Source: Jeotgalibacillus malaysiensis
GTDB lineage: Bacteria; Bacillota; Bacilli; Bacillales; Jeotgalibacillaceae
DNA: 64,000 nucleotides
Reading direction: 5' to 3'
Assembly: GCA_000818095.1 (NCBI GenBank)
Contig: CP009416.1
Location: 128,501 to 192,500, forward strand
Shown in pieces: positions 11,471 through 26,974 of the stretch; position 1 is the stretch's first letter, and every line of letters begins with the position of its first letter. Both the position numbers and the translations under genes were made by a program. The notes beneath the pieces were generated by a model. That model was not told the DNA's origin, made no database searches, and saw only the letters and a list, made by a program, of their open reading frames with translations.

Positions 11471-11556
11471 ATCTATTATGAATTCAATTGGGAAAAGAGA
11501 AGTTTGTCCTGGCAGGTAGGAAGTTATCTGCAGTGACCAGTATGGTGCAGCTTGCT

Positions 11557-11732
11557 TGAAGGAATAAAATGTTAAGCTGATGGAATGCTCTTCATTGTTG
11601 AAGGGATTCTAACTCCTTATGAAGGAATTAACAGGTGTTCAATAGACAATGAAGGAATCTTATACAAGATTGAATGAATTACTTGCAAATTGAAGCAATT
11701 CATTTCTATTCCGAAGCAAAAATCACCGGATC
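11557..11732 (+). repeat. 21-bp repeat array E (4+4 units), TGAAGGAAT type
   Basis: Eight degenerate units begin at 11557, 11578, 11599, 11620, 11650, 11671, 11691 and 11712. Spacings are 21, 21, 21, 30, 21, 20 and 21. Most start TGAAGGAAT or a one-base variant; the remainder of each unit varies. Weaker look-alikes continue to about 11815 (11733 TGATAGAAAAC, 11782, 11802). It occupies the 500-bp gap between the rpoC terminator and the rplGB promoter, where no gene is visible. It has the same architecture as the arrays at 16786, 36554, 38043, 41792 and 57047. Confidence 0.9.
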
Positions 11733-11841
11733 TGATAGAAAACAATGGATCATCCGATTTGCTGGAATCGACTCCGGTTGCTGAAAAACAGCAGACGCTC
11801 ATGAATCTTGATAAAGACCCCGCAATTATTTACAAACGTTG

Positions 11842-11870
11842 TTGACAACCTATCATTGAGATGATAATAT
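11842..11870 (+). promoter_or_regulatory. SigA promoter of the str operon
   Basis: TTGACA (11842-11847) and TAATAT (11865-11870) with a 17-bp spacer, 50 bp upstream of rplGB. Confidence 0.75.
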
Positions 11871-11919
11871 ATTCAAGGTTGCTACTAATTAACAACCTGT
11901 TACTTTGGAGGATATGATT

Positions 11920-12168
11920 ATGTCTTATGAAAAAGTATCACAGGCTAAACACATCGTTGTAGGATCCAAGCAAGTCGTAAAGGCACTCAAAGCAGGGTCA
12001 GTCAGAGAAGTCATCGTTGCTGACGATGTCGACTCTCATGTTGTTGACCGGGTGCTACTCACCGCTGAAGAGATGAACGTAAACGTAACCCATGTGGATT
12101 CAATGAAGAAGCTGGGCAAAGCGTGCGGGATCGAGGTTGGTGCTGCTGCGGTAGCCATTACTATGTAA
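11920..12168 (+). CDS. rplGB: L7Ae-family kink-turn-binding protein (YbxF)
   Basis: A small L7Ae/L30e-fold RNA-binding protein that recognises kink-turns; the B. subtilis homologue binds K-turn RNAs, its cellular role being unsettled. The 82-aa product has the family length and typical pattern ([43 protein letters not shown]). The frame opens at 11905, but TTGGAGGAT there is the ribosome-binding site, and ATG 11920 starts MSYEKVSQ. It is first gene of the str operon. Confidence 0.93.
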   Translation: MSYEKVSQAKHIVVGSKQVVKALKAGSVREVIVADDVDSHVVDRVLLTAEEMNVNVTHVDSMKKLGKACGIEVGAAAVAITM

Positions 12169-12269
12169 ACATGTTTTTGCAGCAGAAGTTGCAAAGACTT
12201 TGTTTTTACCCTAAAATGAACCACCTGGATGTGTGGGCTTAAAATATTGAAGAAGGGAGGACATAAAAC

Positions 12270-12689
12270 ATGCCTACTATTAACCAATTAGTGCGTAAGC
12301 CACGTCAATCAAAGAGCTCTAAGTCAGATTCACCGGCACTTAACAAAGGTTACAACAGCTTCAAGAAGAAAGCGACTAACCTTTCATCACCGCAAAAGCG
12401 TGGTGTTTGTACTCGTGTTGGTACAATGACACCGAAGAAGCCGAACTCGGCACTTCGTAAATACGCTCGTGTACGTCTTACTAACCAAATCGAGGTTACA
12501 GCATATATTCCTGGTATCGGGCACAACCTTCAAGAGCACAGTGTTGTTCTTATCCGTGGAGGACGTGTAAAGGATTTACCAGGGGTACGTTACCACATCG
12601 TACGTGGTGCGCTTGATACTGCTGGTGTAGATGGACGCCGTCAAGGACGTTCACTATACGGTACTAAGAGACCAAAACCACAAAAGTAA
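12270..12689 (+). CDS. rpsL: 30S ribosomal protein S12
   Basis: A decoding-centre protein. The 139-aa product has [19 protein letters not shown] with the streptomycin-relevant lysine (E. coli K42 equivalent) intact, and a [28 protein letters not shown] segment with the second resistance-site lysine also present. The sequence therefore predicts no rpsL-based resistance. GAAGGGAGG precedes the ATG. It is second in the str operon. Confidence 0.97.
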   Translation: MPTINQLVRKPRQSKSSKSDSPALNKGYNSFKKKATNLSSPQKRGVCTRVGTMTPKKPNSALRKYARVRLTNQIEVTAYIPGIGHNLQEHSVVLIRGGRVKDLPGVRYHIVRGALDTAGVDGRRQGRSLYGTKRPKPQK

Positions 12690-12736
12690 TCGATTCAATA
12701 TAAAGAAGTTATTTTCCTATGAAAGGAGGAAATCAC

Positions 12737-13207
12737 ATGCCTCGTAAAGGTGCAGTTGCAAAACGTGATGTTTTACCGGATCCGATTCATAACTCGAAGC
12801 TGGTAACTCGTCTTGTTAACAAAATCATGATTGACGGAAAGAAAGGTACAGCTCAGCGTATCCTTTATTCTGCTTTCGATATCGTTCAGGAACGTTCTGG
12901 GAAAGATGCTCTAGAAGTATTCGACCAGGCGCTTAAGAACATCATGCCAGTTCTTGAAGTACGTGCTCGTCGTGTCGGCGGAGCGAACTATCAGGTGCCG
13001 GTTGAGGTGCGTCCGGAACGTCGTACTACACTTGGACTTCGCTGGTTAGTTAACTATGCGCGTCTTCGTGGAGAAAAGACTATGGAAGAGCGTCTTGCTA
13101 ATGAAATTCTTGATGCAGCAAACAACACTGGCGCTTCAGTTAAGAAGCGTGAAGATATGCATAAAATGGCTGAAGCAAATAAAGCATTTGCTCACTACCG
13201 CTGGTAA
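12737..13207 (+). CDS. rpsG: 30S ribosomal protein S7
   Basis: S7 organises the 3' major domain of 16S rRNA at the E site. The 156-aa product has family length, starts [16 protein letters not shown] and contains [19 protein letters not shown] and [19 protein letters not shown]. An in-frame ATG at 12719 is part of ATGAAAGGAGG, that is the ribosome-binding site, so ATG 12737 is used. It lies 52 bp before fusA in the str operon. Confidence 0.97.
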   Translation: MPRKGAVAKRDVLPDPIHNSKLVTRLVNKIMIDGKKGTAQRILYSAFDIVQERSGKDALEVFDQALKNIMPVLEVRARRVGGANYQVPVEVRPERRTTLGLRWLVNYARLRGEKTMEERLANEILDAANNTGASVKKREDMHKMAEANKAFAHYRW

Positions 13208-13258
13208 GATTCAGCATTTTATCAACCAAATCTCATTTAGTAGGAAGGAGAAAGACCA

Positions 13259-15337
<2,079 letters not shown>

Positions 15338-15380
15338 TTGATTTCACCCTTACAATAAAGTATAACTACTTATGTAAGCT

Positions 15381-15418
15381 GTGGTGACTCCCGGGGCATT
15401 TGTCCCCTGGGGAGCCAC
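15381..15418 (+). other. GC-rich hairpin between fusA and tuf
   Basis: GTGG..CTCCCGGGG (15381-15396) can pair with CCCCTGGGGAGCCAC (15404-15418), with a bulged TGA and a 7-nt loop. The following ATTTAAAAATAAAAC is AT-rich but not a clean T run. It may be a partial terminator or processing site that sets tuf output independently of fusA. Confidence 0.6.
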
Positions 15419-15469
15419 ATTTAAAAATAAAACTAATTAACTTTAATTATTTTAAGGAGGAATTCCGTA

Positions 15470-16660
15470 ATGGCTAAGGAAAAATTCGACCGTTCGAAAA
15501 CCCATGCGAATATTGGAACAATCGGACACGTTGACCATGGTAAAACAACTCTAACTGCTGCAATCACAACTGTACTTCACAAGAAATATGGTCGTGGATC
15601 TGCAATGGCATACGATCAAATCGATGGTGCTCCAGAAGAGCGCGAGCGCGGAATCACAATCTCAACTGCACACGTTGAGTACGAAACTGACACTCGTCAC
15701 TATGCACACGTTGACTGCCCAGGACACGCTGACTATGTTAAGAACATGATCACTGGTGCTGCTCAAATGGACGGCGGTATTCTTGTAGTATCTGCTGCTG
15801 ATGGCCCAATGCCACAGACTCGTGAGCACATCCTTCTATCTCGTCAGGTAGGTGTACCTTACCTTGTTGTATTCATGAACAAGTGTGACATGGTAGACGA
15901 CGAAGAACTACTTGAACTAGTTGAAATGGAAATCCGTGACCTTCTTTCTGAGTACGATTTCCCTGGCGACGACATTCCAGTAATCAAAGGTTCTGCACTT
16001 AAAGCTCTTGAAGGAGAAGCTGAGTGGGAAGAGAAAATCTTCGAACTTATGGAAGCTGTAGATAGCTACATTCCAACTCCTGAGCGTGACACTGACAAGC
16101 CATTCATGATGCCAGTTGAGGACGTATTCTCAATCACTGGTCGTGGTACAGTTGCTACTGGACGTGTTGAGCGTGGACAAGTTAAAGTTGGTGACGAAGT
16201 AGAAATCATCGGTCTTTCTGAAGAGCCGAAGAAAACTACTGTAACTGGTGTTGAAATGTTCCGTAAGCTTCTTGACTATGCAGAAGCTGGCGACAACATT
16301 GGTGCACTTCTTCGTGGGGTTTCTCGCGACGACATCAACCGTGGACAGGTTCTTGCTAAGCCAGGAACAATCACTCCACACACAAACTTCAAAGCTGAAG
16401 TTTATGTTCTATCAAAAGAAGAAGGTGGACGTCACACTCCATTCTTCACTAACTACCGCCCACAGTTCTACTTCCGTACTACGGACGTAACTGGCGTATG
16501 TAACCTTCCTGAAGGAGTAGAAATGGTTATGCCTGGCGACAACATCGAAATGACTGTTGAGCTAATCTCTCCTATCGCAATCGAAGAAGGAACTAAGTTC
16601 TCTATTCGTGAAGGTGGACGTACAGTAGGCGCTGGCGTTGTAGCTTCTATCCAGAAGTAA
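15470..16660 (+). CDS. tuf: Elongation factor Tu
   Basis: EF-Tu delivers aminoacyl-tRNA to the ribosome. The 396-aa product has GHVDHGKTT (about residue 19), [37 protein letters not shown] and the G5 SALKALEG motif, then beta-barrel domains II and III ending [22 protein letters not shown] precedes the ATG. It is last in the str operon; a terminator follows 20 bp after the stop. Confidence 0.98.
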   Translation: MAKEKFDRSKTHANIGTIGHVDHGKTTLTAAITTVLHKKYGRGSAMAYDQIDGAPEERERGITISTAHVEYETDTRHYAHVDCPGHADYVKNMITGAAQMDGGILVVSAADGPMPQTREHILLSRQVGVPYLVVFMNKCDMVDDEELLELVEMEIRDLLSEYDFPGDDIPVIKGSALKALEGEAEWEEKIFELMEAVDSYIPTPERDTDKPFMMPVEDVFSITGRGTVATGRVERGQVKVGDEVEIIGLSEEPKKTTVTGVEMFRKLLDYAEAGDNIGALLRGVSRDDINRGQVLAKPGTITPHTNFKAEVYVLSKEEGGRHTPFFTNYRPQFYFRTTDVTGVCNLPEGVEMVMPGDNIEMTVELISPIAIEEGTKFSIREGGRTVGAGVVASIQK

Positions 16661-16679
16661 TTTCTGCTAACGTATACAG

Positions 16680-16711
16680 ATCCTGCATCCTTATGGGTGC
16701 AGGATTTTTTA
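16680..16711 (+). terminator. Terminator after tuf
   Basis: ATCCTGCA..CC (from 16680) pairs with GGGTGCAGGAT, followed by TTTTTATTTT. Confidence 0.88.
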
Positions 16712-16785
16712 TTTTGCTTAAGGAAGGATCTCTTGTTGGGCTGAATACTTTAACTGCGTGGGTGCTCAGGTCAACTTGCCGGGGG

Positions 16786-16963
16786 GTGACCGGAAAAGGG
16801 GGTGGATATGACCTTAAATTTCCCGGAGGTGACCCGGAAATTTGGGAATGTGACCCGAAAATCGCCAATCTGAAAAAACGTGATCCGAAAAATCCAGGAG
16901 GTGACCCGGAAATTTCAGAATGTGACCCAAAAATCTCCGGACGTGACCCGAATTCCCGCCAGC
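16786..16963 (+). repeat. 21-bp repeat array A (4+4 units), RTGACCCGAAA type
   Basis: Eight units begin at 16786, 16808, 16829, 16850, 16880, 16901, 16922 and 16943. Spacings are 22, 21, 21, 30, 21, 21 and 21. Units start RTGACC or GTGATC and continue mostly CGAAAWT, ending in GGAR or GAAT. It lies in the 419-bp gap between the tuf terminator and the 17080 gene. Both strands are largely open for translation across it, but as a by-product of the 21-bp period. Array B (36554-36730) is the same type in opposite orientation. Confidence 0.92.
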
Positions 16964-17079
16964 CCACCCACCCATGCTCTTTGATCAGCCACCCCAAACC
17001 CATCTTCCCCACACCCGCCAAATCCGCTACACTACTATAGTAGAAACACGACAATCCCGGACCAAAAGGAGCGCCCGCC

Positions 17080-17544
17080 ATGCAGCCAATCCATCTCTGG
17101 CTATCAGTCTATGACAGACAGACAAAGAAGCCGAAACGCAACATCCAGCCGATACTCCCAATTATTATTAATGCTTACCAGGCGTCACTTAACAATGCGC
17201 CCATCAATCAAAAAACAATCACCAGTCTCACCGAAAAATCCCACCTCCATGAGCAATACATCTCTCAACTTAAACAATGGGAGAGGGGAGGGTACTTCAC
17301 TATAGAAGAAAGACGATTCGGTCAAATGGTCTCAAGAATTTTTCACTTAGATCAAAAAGCTTCAGCTGCCTTCCAAAGCTTAAAAGAATACCAGGACCGG
17401 ATCGACCTGCACATACAGACAAATGAAGATCTGCACTATCAGACATTCTCTGCCTTACTTAACACCAGAGAACAGCGCGGACAGACAAATCATCCATGGG
17501 CAGAAGCTGCCTCACAACTCATCAGCAATATGAAAAACCAATGA
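17080..17544 (+). CDS. Hypothetical protein, 154 aa
   Basis: I do not recognise this family. The product is soluble-looking, helical and charged, with no signal peptide or membrane segment. It has an N-terminal HLWLSVYDRQTKKPKRN, a KQWERGGYFTIEERRFGQ stretch and a Gln/Glu-rich C-terminus (LLNTREQRGQTNHPWAEAA). AAAAGGAGCG precedes the ATG. It stands alone between tuf and the S10 operon, a place where B. subtilis has an unrelated gene (ybaC). Confidence 0.7.
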   Translation: MQPIHLWLSVYDRQTKKPKRNIQPILPIIINAYQASLNNAPINQKTITSLTEKSHLHEQYISQLKQWERGGYFTIEERRFGQMVSRIFHLDQKASAAFQSLKEYQDRIDLHIQTNEDLHYQTFSALLNTREQRGQTNHPWAEAASQLISNMKNQ

Positions 17545-17568
17545 ATTTTCTGCATATTTCTTTACCAC

Positions 17569-17597
17569 TTGAAAGACAACTGGATCGGTCTTATAAT
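17569..17597 (+). promoter_or_regulatory. SigA promoter P1 of the S10 operon
   Basis: TTGAAA (17569-17574), 17-bp spacer, TATAAT (17592-17597). Confidence 0.75.
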
Positions 17598-17635
17598 AGA
17601 CAAAGTGTATTCGGAAAGTAATTTCGCAACAGGGG

Positions 17636-17664
17636 TTGCACAAATGAATTATTTTCTGTATAAT
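17636..17664 (+). promoter_or_regulatory. SigA promoter P2 of the S10 operon
   Basis: TTGCAC (17636-17641), 17-bp spacer, TATAAT (17659-17664); 67 bp downstream of P1, in tandem with it. Confidence 0.75.
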
Positions 17665-17689
17665 ATCTAATGTTGGTCTTTGACTTGCG

Positions 17690-18106
<417 letters not shown>

Positions 18107-18149
18107 TCAACAAAAAATAAATTACTAAACATTATAGGAGGTGTGACTA

Positions 18150-18779
18150 ATGACCAAAGGAATCTTAGGTAGAAAGATTGGAATGACTCAGGTTTTTGCT
18201 GAGAACGGCGATCTTATCCCAGTAACAGTAATCGAAGCTACTCCTAACGTAGTTCTTCAAAAGAAAGCTGTTGATACTGACGGATACGAATCAATCCAGA
18301 TCGGTTTCGAAGACAAGCGTGAAAAGCTTGCTAACAAACCATCTAAAGGACATGCCGCTAAAGCTGAAACGGCTCCTAAGCGCTTCGTCCGTGAAATCCG
18401 CGGTGTTGAGCTTGGCGAGTATGAGGTTGGTCAAGAAGTCAAGGTTGATATTTTCGCAGAAGGCGATGTAGTAGATGTAACAGGAGTATCGAAGGGTAAA
18501 GGTTTTCAGGGTGCAATCAAGCGTCACAACCAATCCCGCGGACCAATGACTCACGGTTCTCGTTACCACCGTCGTCCTGGTTCAATGGGTCCTGTTGATC
18601 CAAACCGCGTATTCAAAGGTAAATTACTACCTGGACGCATGGGCGGAGAAAAGATTACAGTTCAGAACCTTTCAATCGTTAAGGTTGATGCTGAGCGTAA
18701 CCTACTTCTTGTTAAAGGGAACGTTCCTGGCCCTAACAAGACACTAATCACAGTAAAAAGCGCGATTAAAGCGAAATAA
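18150..18779 (+). CDS. rplC: 50S ribosomal protein L3
   Basis: A 209-aa early-assembly protein reaching the peptidyl transferase centre. It starts [20 protein letters not shown] and has [20 protein letters not shown] and [12 protein letters not shown] in the central loop. TAGGAGGTG precedes the ATG. Spacing to rplD is 30 bp. Confidence 0.97.
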   Translation: MTKGILGRKIGMTQVFAENGDLIPVTVIEATPNVVLQKKAVDTDGYESIQIGFEDKREKLANKPSKGHAAKAETAPKRFVREIRGVELGEYEVGQEVKVDIFAEGDVVDVTGVSKGKGFQGAIKRHNQSRGPMTHGSRYHRRPGSMGPVDPNRVFKGKLLPGRMGGEKITVQNLSIVKVDAERNLLLVKGNVPGPNKTLITVKSAIKAK

Positions 18780-18809
18780 TAAACGTTAATCGGAAAGGAG
18801 GAAACAGGA

Positions 18810-19433
18810 ATGCCTAAAGTATCCGTATTTAAACAGGATGGTTCACAAGCTGGTGATATCGAGCTTAACGAATCCATCTTCGGCATTGAGCCAAACAACG
18901 CAGTGATGTTCGAAACTGTACTGATGCAGCGTGCTGCACAGCGTCAGGGAACTCACAAAGTAAAAAATCGTTCTGAAGTAGCAGGCGGCGGTCGTAAGCC
19001 ATGGCGTCAGAAGGGAACTGGACGTGCCCGTCAAGGTTCGATCCGTTCACCACAATGGCGTGGCGGTGGTACTGTATTCGGTCCAACACCTCGCAGCTAT
19101 AGCTATAAGCTTCCTAAAAAAGTTCGTCGTCTGGCGATCAAATCAGCTCTTTCAAGCAAAGTTGCTGAAGAAAACATCTTAGTTCTAGAGGCGCTTTCAT
19201 TCGAATCGCCAAAAACGAAGGAATTTGCTTCAGTATTAAGCAGCCTTTCACTAGACAAGAAGGTCCTAGTAGTGACTGAAGGTCTTGACGAAAACGTTGC
19301 TCTATCTGGACGTAACATTCCAGGCGTAACAGTTATTTCTGCTACTGGCGTCAACGTACTTGATGTACTTGGCCACGATAAAGTGGTTATGACGAAAGGT
19401 GCAGTTCAAAAAGTAGAGGAGGTGCTTGCATAA
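18810..19433 (+). CDS. rplD: 50S ribosomal protein L4
   Basis: A 207-aa tunnel-lining protein and S10-operon repressor in some bacteria. The extended loop shows [20 protein letters not shown] and [30 protein letters not shown] precedes the ATG. Its TAA shares one base with the ATG of rplW (TAATG), suggesting coupled translation. Confidence 0.97.
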   Translation: MPKVSVFKQDGSQAGDIELNESIFGIEPNNAVMFETVLMQRAAQRQGTHKVKNRSEVAGGGRKPWRQKGTGRARQGSIRSPQWRGGGTVFGPTPRSYSYKLPKKVRRLAIKSALSSKVAEENILVLEALSFESPKTKEFASVLSSLSLDKKVLVVTEGLDENVALSGRNIPGVTVISATGVNVLDVLGHDKVVMTKGAVQKVEEVLA

Positions 19434-19717
19434 TGGATGCTCGCGATATTATTAAGCGCCCCGTAATTACTGAGCGTTCTTCAGACCTTATGGGTGAGAA
19501 GAAATACACGTTCGAAGTCGACACTCGTGCTAACAAAACACAAGTGAAAGACGCAGTCCAGGAAATCTTTGGTGTGGATGTTGAGAAAGTAAACATCATG
19601 AACTACAAAGGTAAATTCAAGCGCATGGGACGTTACACTGGTTATACTAACAAGCGTCGCAAAGCAATTGTAACTCTGACTGAAGATAGCAAAGAAATCG
19701 AATTTTTTGAGGTTTAA
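19433..19717 (+). CDS. rplW: 50S ribosomal protein L23
   Basis: A 94-aa tunnel-exit protein, docking site for trigger factor and SRP. It starts [20 protein letters not shown] and has [20 protein letters not shown]. The start overlaps the rplD stop by one base, with GAGGAGGTGC inside rplD as ribosome-binding site. Confidence 0.96.
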   Translation: MDARDIIKRPVITERSSDLMGEKKYTFEVDTRANKTQVKDAVQEIFGVDVEKVNIMNYKGKFKRMGRYTGYTNKRRKAIVTLTEDSKEIEFFEV

Positions 19718-19730
19718 TATAAACCGATAA

Positions 19731-20582
<852 letters not shown>

Positions 20583-20591
20583 CGGGATTGA

Positions 20592-20921
<330 letters not shown>

Positions 20922-20940
20922 TTGAGAGGAGGCTATCCTA

Positions 20941-21282
20941 ATGCAAGCAAAAGCTGTTGCAAACACAGTTCGTATTGCTCCTCGTAAAGTACGCCTAGTA
21001 GCAGATTTAATCCGCGGTAAGCAGGTTGGCGAAGCGGTGGCTATCTTAAACCACACACCACGCGCTGCATCACCAGTAATCGAGAAAGTATTAAAATCTG
21101 CTGTAGCGAACGCTGAGCATAATTACGACATGGACATTAACAACCTTGTGATTTCTGAAGCATATGTTAACGAAGGACCAACACTTAAACGTTTCCGTCC
21201 TCGTGCACAAGGTCGTGCAAGTGCCATTAACAAACGTACAAGCCACATTACAATCGTGGTATCTGAAAAAAAGGAGGGATAA
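20941..21282 (+). CDS. rplV: 50S ribosomal protein L22
   Basis: A 113-aa tunnel-constriction protein. It shows [20 protein letters not shown] and a beta-hairpin region [20 protein letters not shown] with no insertion or deletion visible at the macrolide-associated loop. GAGAGGAGG precedes the ATG; rpsC begins 3 bp after its stop. Confidence 0.97.
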   Translation: MQAKAVANTVRIAPRKVRLVADLIRGKQVGEAVAILNHTPRAASPVIEKVLKSAVANAEHNYDMDINNLVISEAYVNEGPTLKRFRPRAQGRASAINKRTSHITIVVSEKKEG

Positions 21283-21285
21283 CGC

Positions 21286-22575
<1,290 letters not shown>

Positions 22576-22582
22576 TAACTGA

Positions 22583-22861
<279 letters not shown>

Positions 22862-22881
22862 TATATTGTTCGGAAATGTAA

Positions 22882-23271
<390 letters not shown>

Positions 23272-23308
23272 TTGATAATCAACCACCGTATCAAGGAGGT
23301 GCGACAGG

Positions 23309-23620
23309 ATGCACGTTAAAAAAGGCGATAAAGTTATGGTTATTTCCGGTAAAGACAAGGGCAAGACAGGTACAATTCTTGCAACTTCTCCGAAAACTGA
23401 CCGCGTAACTGTTGAAGGTGTGAACATCGTCAAGAAACATTCAAAACCTTCACAGATGAATCCACAAGGTGGAATCTCTAACATGGAAGCAGCAATTCAC
23501 GTATCAAACGTGATGCTGATCGATCCGAAAACGAACGAACCAACACGCGTTGGTTACAAAGTTGAGGACGGCAAGAAAGTACGTATTGCTAAAAAATCAG
23601 GTGAATCTTTAGATAAATAG
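23309..23620 (+). CDS. rplX: 50S ribosomal protein L24
   Basis: A 103-aa assembly-initiator protein with an N-terminal KOW motif ([20 protein letters not shown]) and [30 protein letters not shown] precedes the ATG. Confidence 0.97.
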   Translation: MHVKKGDKVMVISGKDKGKTGTILATSPKTDRVTVEGVNIVKKHSKPSQMNPQGGISNMEAAIHVSNVMLIDPKTNEPTRVGYKVEDGKKVRIAKKSGESLDK

Positions 23621-23646
23621 TTAATGAAGAGGGGAGGTACTCAAGC

Positions 23647-24186
23647 ATGAACCGCCTAAAAGAAAAGTTCAATAATGACATTACACCTGCTCTAGTTAAG
23701 AAGTTCGATTACACTTCTGTAATGCAGGTGCCAAAAATCGAGAAAATCGTAATCAACATGGGTGTTGGTGAAGCAGTTCAAAACACTAAATCACTAGATA
23801 CAGCTGTAGAGGAGCTTACAACAATCACTGGTCAAAAGCCATTGATCACAAAAGCTAAGAAATCTATCGCAGGCTTCCGTCTTCGTGAAGGTATGCCAAT
23901 CGGTGCGAAAGTTACACTTCGCGGCGAGCGTATGTATGACTTCCTAGACAAGCTAATCTCTGTATCTCTACCACGTGTACGTGACTTCCGCGGAGTATCT
24001 AAAAAGTCTTTCGACGGTCGCGGTAACTACACTCTTGGTGTTAAAGAGCAGCTTATCTTCCCAGAGATCGATTATGACAAAGTGAACAAAGTACGTGGCA
24101 TGGACATCGTAATTGTAACGACAGCTAACTCAGACGAAGAGTCTCGTGAGCTTCTAACACAATTCGGTATGCCATTCCAAAAGTAA
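23647..24186 (+). CDS. rplE: 50S ribosomal protein L5
   Basis: A 179-aa 5S-rRNA-binding protein of the central protuberance. Landmarks are [40 protein letters not shown] and [30 protein letters not shown] precedes the ATG. Confidence 0.97.
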   Translation: MNRLKEKFNNDITPALVKKFDYTSVMQVPKIEKIVINMGVGEAVQNTKSLDTAVEELTTITGQKPLITKAKKSIAGFRLREGMPIGAKVTLRGERMYDFLDKLISVSLPRVRDFRGVSKKSFDGRGNYTLGVKEQLIFPEIDYDKVNKVRGMDIVIVTTANSDEESRELLTQFGMPFQK

Positions 24187-24195
24187 TCTCTATAA

Positions 24196-24396
<201 letters not shown>

Positions 24397-24426
24397 TACC
24401 CGATTTTGGGAAGGAGGTAAATTAAT

Positions 24427-24825
24427 ATGACAATGACAGATCCAATCGCAGATCTTCTGACTCGCATCCGTAATGCGAACCAGGTACGTCACGAGAAGCT
24501 AGAGGTTCCTGCTTCTAACATGAAAAAAGAAATTGCAGAAATCCTTAAGCGTGAAGGTTTCATCCGTGACGTTGAATATATCGAGGACAGCAAGCAGGGT
24601 ATCATTCGCATCTTCCTTAAGTATGGTGCAAATAATGAGCGTGTTATCACTGGCCTTAAGCGTATTTCAAAGCCAGGTCTTCGTGTCTACGCAAAAGCTG
24701 ATGAGCTTCCACGCGTACTGAACGGCCTTGGAATTGCAATCGTATCTACTTCAACTGGCGTTGTAACTGACAAAGAAGCTCGCGCTAAGCAAGTTGGCGG
24801 AGAAGTTCTAGCATACGTCTGGTAA
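24427..24825 (+). CDS. rpsH: 30S ribosomal protein S8
   Basis: A 132-aa central-domain protein and spc-operon repressor in E. coli. It starts [20 protein letters not shown] and has [20 protein letters not shown] and the C-terminal [30 protein letters not shown] precedes ATG 24427; a second in-frame ATG two codons on is possible, but the family usually has the two extra residues. Confidence 0.97.
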   Translation: MTMTDPIADLLTRIRNANQVRHEKLEVPASNMKKEIAEILKREGFIRDVEYIEDSKQGIIRIFLKYGANNERVITGLKRISKPGLRVYAKADELPRVLNGLGIAIVSTSTGVVTDKEARAKQVGGEVLAYVW

Positions 24826-24856
24826 TACTTTTTAATCGAAAGAGAGGTGCAACAAA

Positions 24857-25393
24857 ATGTCTCGTGTAGGAAAAAAACCAATTGAGGTACCTTCAGATGT
24901 AACATTAACTTTTGATGGTTCACATGTTACTGCTAAAGGACCTAAAGGTGAACTTTCATTCACTTTTAACTCAGAAATGAAATTCGAGCAGGAAGGCAGC
25001 ACACTTACAGTTGTCCGTCCTTCTGACTCAAAAGAACACCGTACAATCCACGGTACTACTCGTGCGATCCTGAACAACATGATCGAGGGTGTATCTAAAG
25101 GTTTCGAACGTAGCCTTGAACTTATCGGGGTTGGATATCGTGCACAGAAACAAGGTAACAAGCTTGTTCTTAACGTAGGATACTCTCACCCAGTTGAGAT
25201 CACACCGGAAGAAGGAATCGAAATCGAAGTTCCTTCAAACACAAAGGTTACAATCAAAGGCGCAAGCAAAGAGCGCGTAGGCGCACTAGCTGCAAACATC
25301 CGTGACGTTCGTCCTCCAGAGCCTTACAAAGGTAAAGGAATCCGTTACGAAGGCGAATACGTTCGTCGTAAAGAAGGTAAAACAGGTAAATAA
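24857..25393 (+). CDS. rplF: 50S ribosomal protein L6
   Basis: A 178-aa protein near the sarcin-ricin loop, two repeated alpha/beta domains. It starts [20 protein letters not shown]; the C-terminal domain ends with [28 protein letters not shown] precedes the ATG. Confidence 0.97.
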   Translation: MSRVGKKPIEVPSDVTLTFDGSHVTAKGPKGELSFTFNSEMKFEQEGSTLTVVRPSDSKEHRTIHGTTRAILNNMIEGVSKGFERSLELIGVGYRAQKQGNKLVLNVGYSHPVEITPEEGIEIEVPSNTKVTIKGASKERVGALAANIRDVRPPEPYKGKGIRYEGEYVRRKEGKTGK

Positions 25394-25426
25394 TGCCGCT
25401 TAGGCGCATGAAAGGAGTGACCTTGA

Positions 25427-25783
25427 TTGATTACTAAAGTTGACAAGAATGCGGTACGTAAAAAACGTCATGCGCGTGTTCGTACAACGATCACGGGAAC
25501 TGAATCTCGTCCGCGTTTGAATGTTTACCGTTCAAACAAGCACATCTACGCTCAGCTTATCGATGATGCTAACGGCGTAACACTAGCTGCTGCATCTACG
25601 AAAGAGCTTGGTCTTGAAACTGGCGGAAACGTCGAGGCTGCACAAAAAGTTGGCGAAGCAATCGCTAAACGCGCAGCAGAAAAAGGAATGAAATCAGTCG
25701 TATTTGACCGTGGAGGATACCTTTACCACGGCCGCGTGAAAGCTCTTGCTGAAGCTGCACGTGAAAACGGACTTGAATTTTAA
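25427..25783 (+). CDS. rplR: 50S ribosomal protein L18
   Basis: A 118-aa 5S-rRNA-binding protein. The start is TTG at 25427 after AAAGGAGTGA, giving [20 protein letters not shown]. It also shows [20 protein letters not shown] and the C-terminal [20 protein letters not shown]. Confidence 0.96.
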   Translation: MITKVDKNAVRKKRHARVRTTITGTESRPRLNVYRSNKHIYAQLIDDANGVTLAAASTKELGLETGGNVEAAQKVGEAIAKRAAEKGMKSVVFDRGGYLYHGRVKALAEAARENGLEF

Positions 25784-25806
25784 TAGAAAAAGGAGGGACA
25801 ATCCAG

Positions 25807-26307
25807 ATGCGTCGCATTGATCCAAACAAACTTGAACTTGAAGAACGCGTAGTTACGATTAACCGTGTCGCTAAGGTTGTTAAAGGTGGCCGCCGCTTCC
25901 GTTTCTCTGCTCTAGTAGTAGTAGGAGACAAGAATGGCCATGTAGGTTTCGGTACAGGTAAAGCCCAAGAGGTGCCTGATGCGATCCGTAAAGCAATCGA
26001 AGACGCGAAGAAAAATCTGATTGAAGTACCAATGGTTGAAGGAACTACTCCTCACATTGTTACAGGCCGCTTCGGTGCAGGCTCAATCTTCATCAAGCCA
26101 GCATCTCCTGGTACAGGAGTTATCGCTGGTGGACCAGTTCGTGCGGTACTTGAACTTGCAGGTGTCCACGACATTCTTTCAAAATCACTAGGTTCTAACA
26201 CACCAATCAACATGGTTCGTGCCACAATTGACGGCCTTAAGCAGCTTAAGCGTGCAGAAGACGTTGCTAAGCTACGTGGCAAGTCAGTGGAAGAACTGTT
26301 AGGATAA
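25807..26307 (+). CDS. rpsE: 30S ribosomal protein S5
   Basis: A 166-aa fidelity protein. It shows the double-stranded RNA-binding N-terminal domain ([40 protein letters not shown]) and the C-terminal domain ([20 protein letters not shown]). AAAGGAGGGA precedes the ATG. Confidence 0.97.
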   Translation: MRRIDPNKLELEERVVTINRVAKVVKGGRRFRFSALVVVGDKNGHVGFGTGKAQEVPDAIRKAIEDAKKNLIEVPMVEGTTPHIVTGRFGAGSIFIKPASPGTGVIAGGPVRAVLELAGVHDILSKSLGSNTPINMVRATIDGLKQLKRAEDVAKLRGKSVEELLG

Positions 26308-26320
26308 GGAGGGATAAGTG

Positions 26321-26503
26321 ATGGCAAATAAACTAGCAATTACCCTCACTCGCAGCGTGATCGGACGCAGTAAAGATCAGCGTGCAACAGTTCAGGCTCT
26401 TGGTCTTCGTAAGACTAACCAGACTGTTGAACAGCAGGATAACGAAGCTATTCGCGGAATGATCAATAAAGTGTCTCACCTGGTATCAGTTAAAGAAATC
26501 TAA
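26321..26503 (+). CDS. rpmD: 50S ribosomal protein L30
   Basis: A 60-aa protein: [43 protein letters not shown] 26321 is chosen over the in-frame GTG at 26318, since AAGGAGGGATAAGTG leaves better spacing to the ATG. Confidence 0.95.
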   Translation: MANKLAITLTRSVIGRSKDQRATVQALGLRKTNQTVEQQDNEAIRGMINKVSHLVSVKEI

Positions 26504-26533
26504 TTTCATGTTTATCAACAAGGAGGTGCCACT

Positions 26534-26974
26534 ATGAAACTTCATGAGTTAAAACCTGCAGAAGGATCCCGCAGAGAGCGCAATCGCGTTGGTCGCGGTA
26601 TCGGATCTGGTAATGGTAAAACTTCAGGTAAAGGTCACAAAGGTCAAAACGCACGTTCAGGCGGAGGCGTAAGACCAGGCTTTGAAGGTGGTCAGAACCC
26701 ATTAGCACGTCGTCTTCCAAAGCGTGGATTCACAAACATCCACCGCAAGGAATTTGCGATTGTTAATCTTGACACACTTAACCGTTTTGAAGAAGGTACG
26801 GAAGTAACACCGGAACTTCTAATCGAAACTGGAGTAGTAAGCAAAGAATTAGCAGGAATCAAGATCCTTGCTAAAGGTAACGTAGAGAAGAAGCTGACTG
26901 TTAAAGCTCACAAATTCTCTTCTGCTGCTAAAGAAGCAATTGAAGCTGCCGGCGGAACAACTGAGGTGGTTTAA
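26534..26974 (+). CDS. rplO: 50S ribosomal protein L15
   Basis: A 146-aa late-assembly protein with a basic Gly-rich N-terminus ([40 protein letters not shown]). CAAGGAGGTG precedes the ATG. Its stop shares a base with the secY start (TAATG). Confidence 0.97.
   Translation: MKLHELKPAEGSRRERNRVGRGIGSGNGKTSGKGHKGQNARSGGGVRPGFEGGQNPLARRLPKRGFTNIHRKEFAIVNLDTLNRFEEGTEVTPELLIETGVVSKELAGIKILAKGNVEKKLTVKAHKFSSAAKEAIEAAGGTTEVV

Noticed and set aside
16786..16963. CRISPR array
   Set aside because: The whole unit is degenerate and contiguous at 21 bp. There are no conserved repeats of 24-40 bp alternating with unique spacers and no cas genes. The same holds for the five sister arrays.
16647..17081. 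Open frames on both strands across array A (about 115 codons plus, 144 codons minus) as repeat proteins
   Set aside because: They arise because 21 and 30 bp are multiples of three and the unit has no stop in those frames. Arrays at 11557, 38043 and 57047 have 20- or 29-bp steps that break the frame, and no ribosome-binding sites fit.
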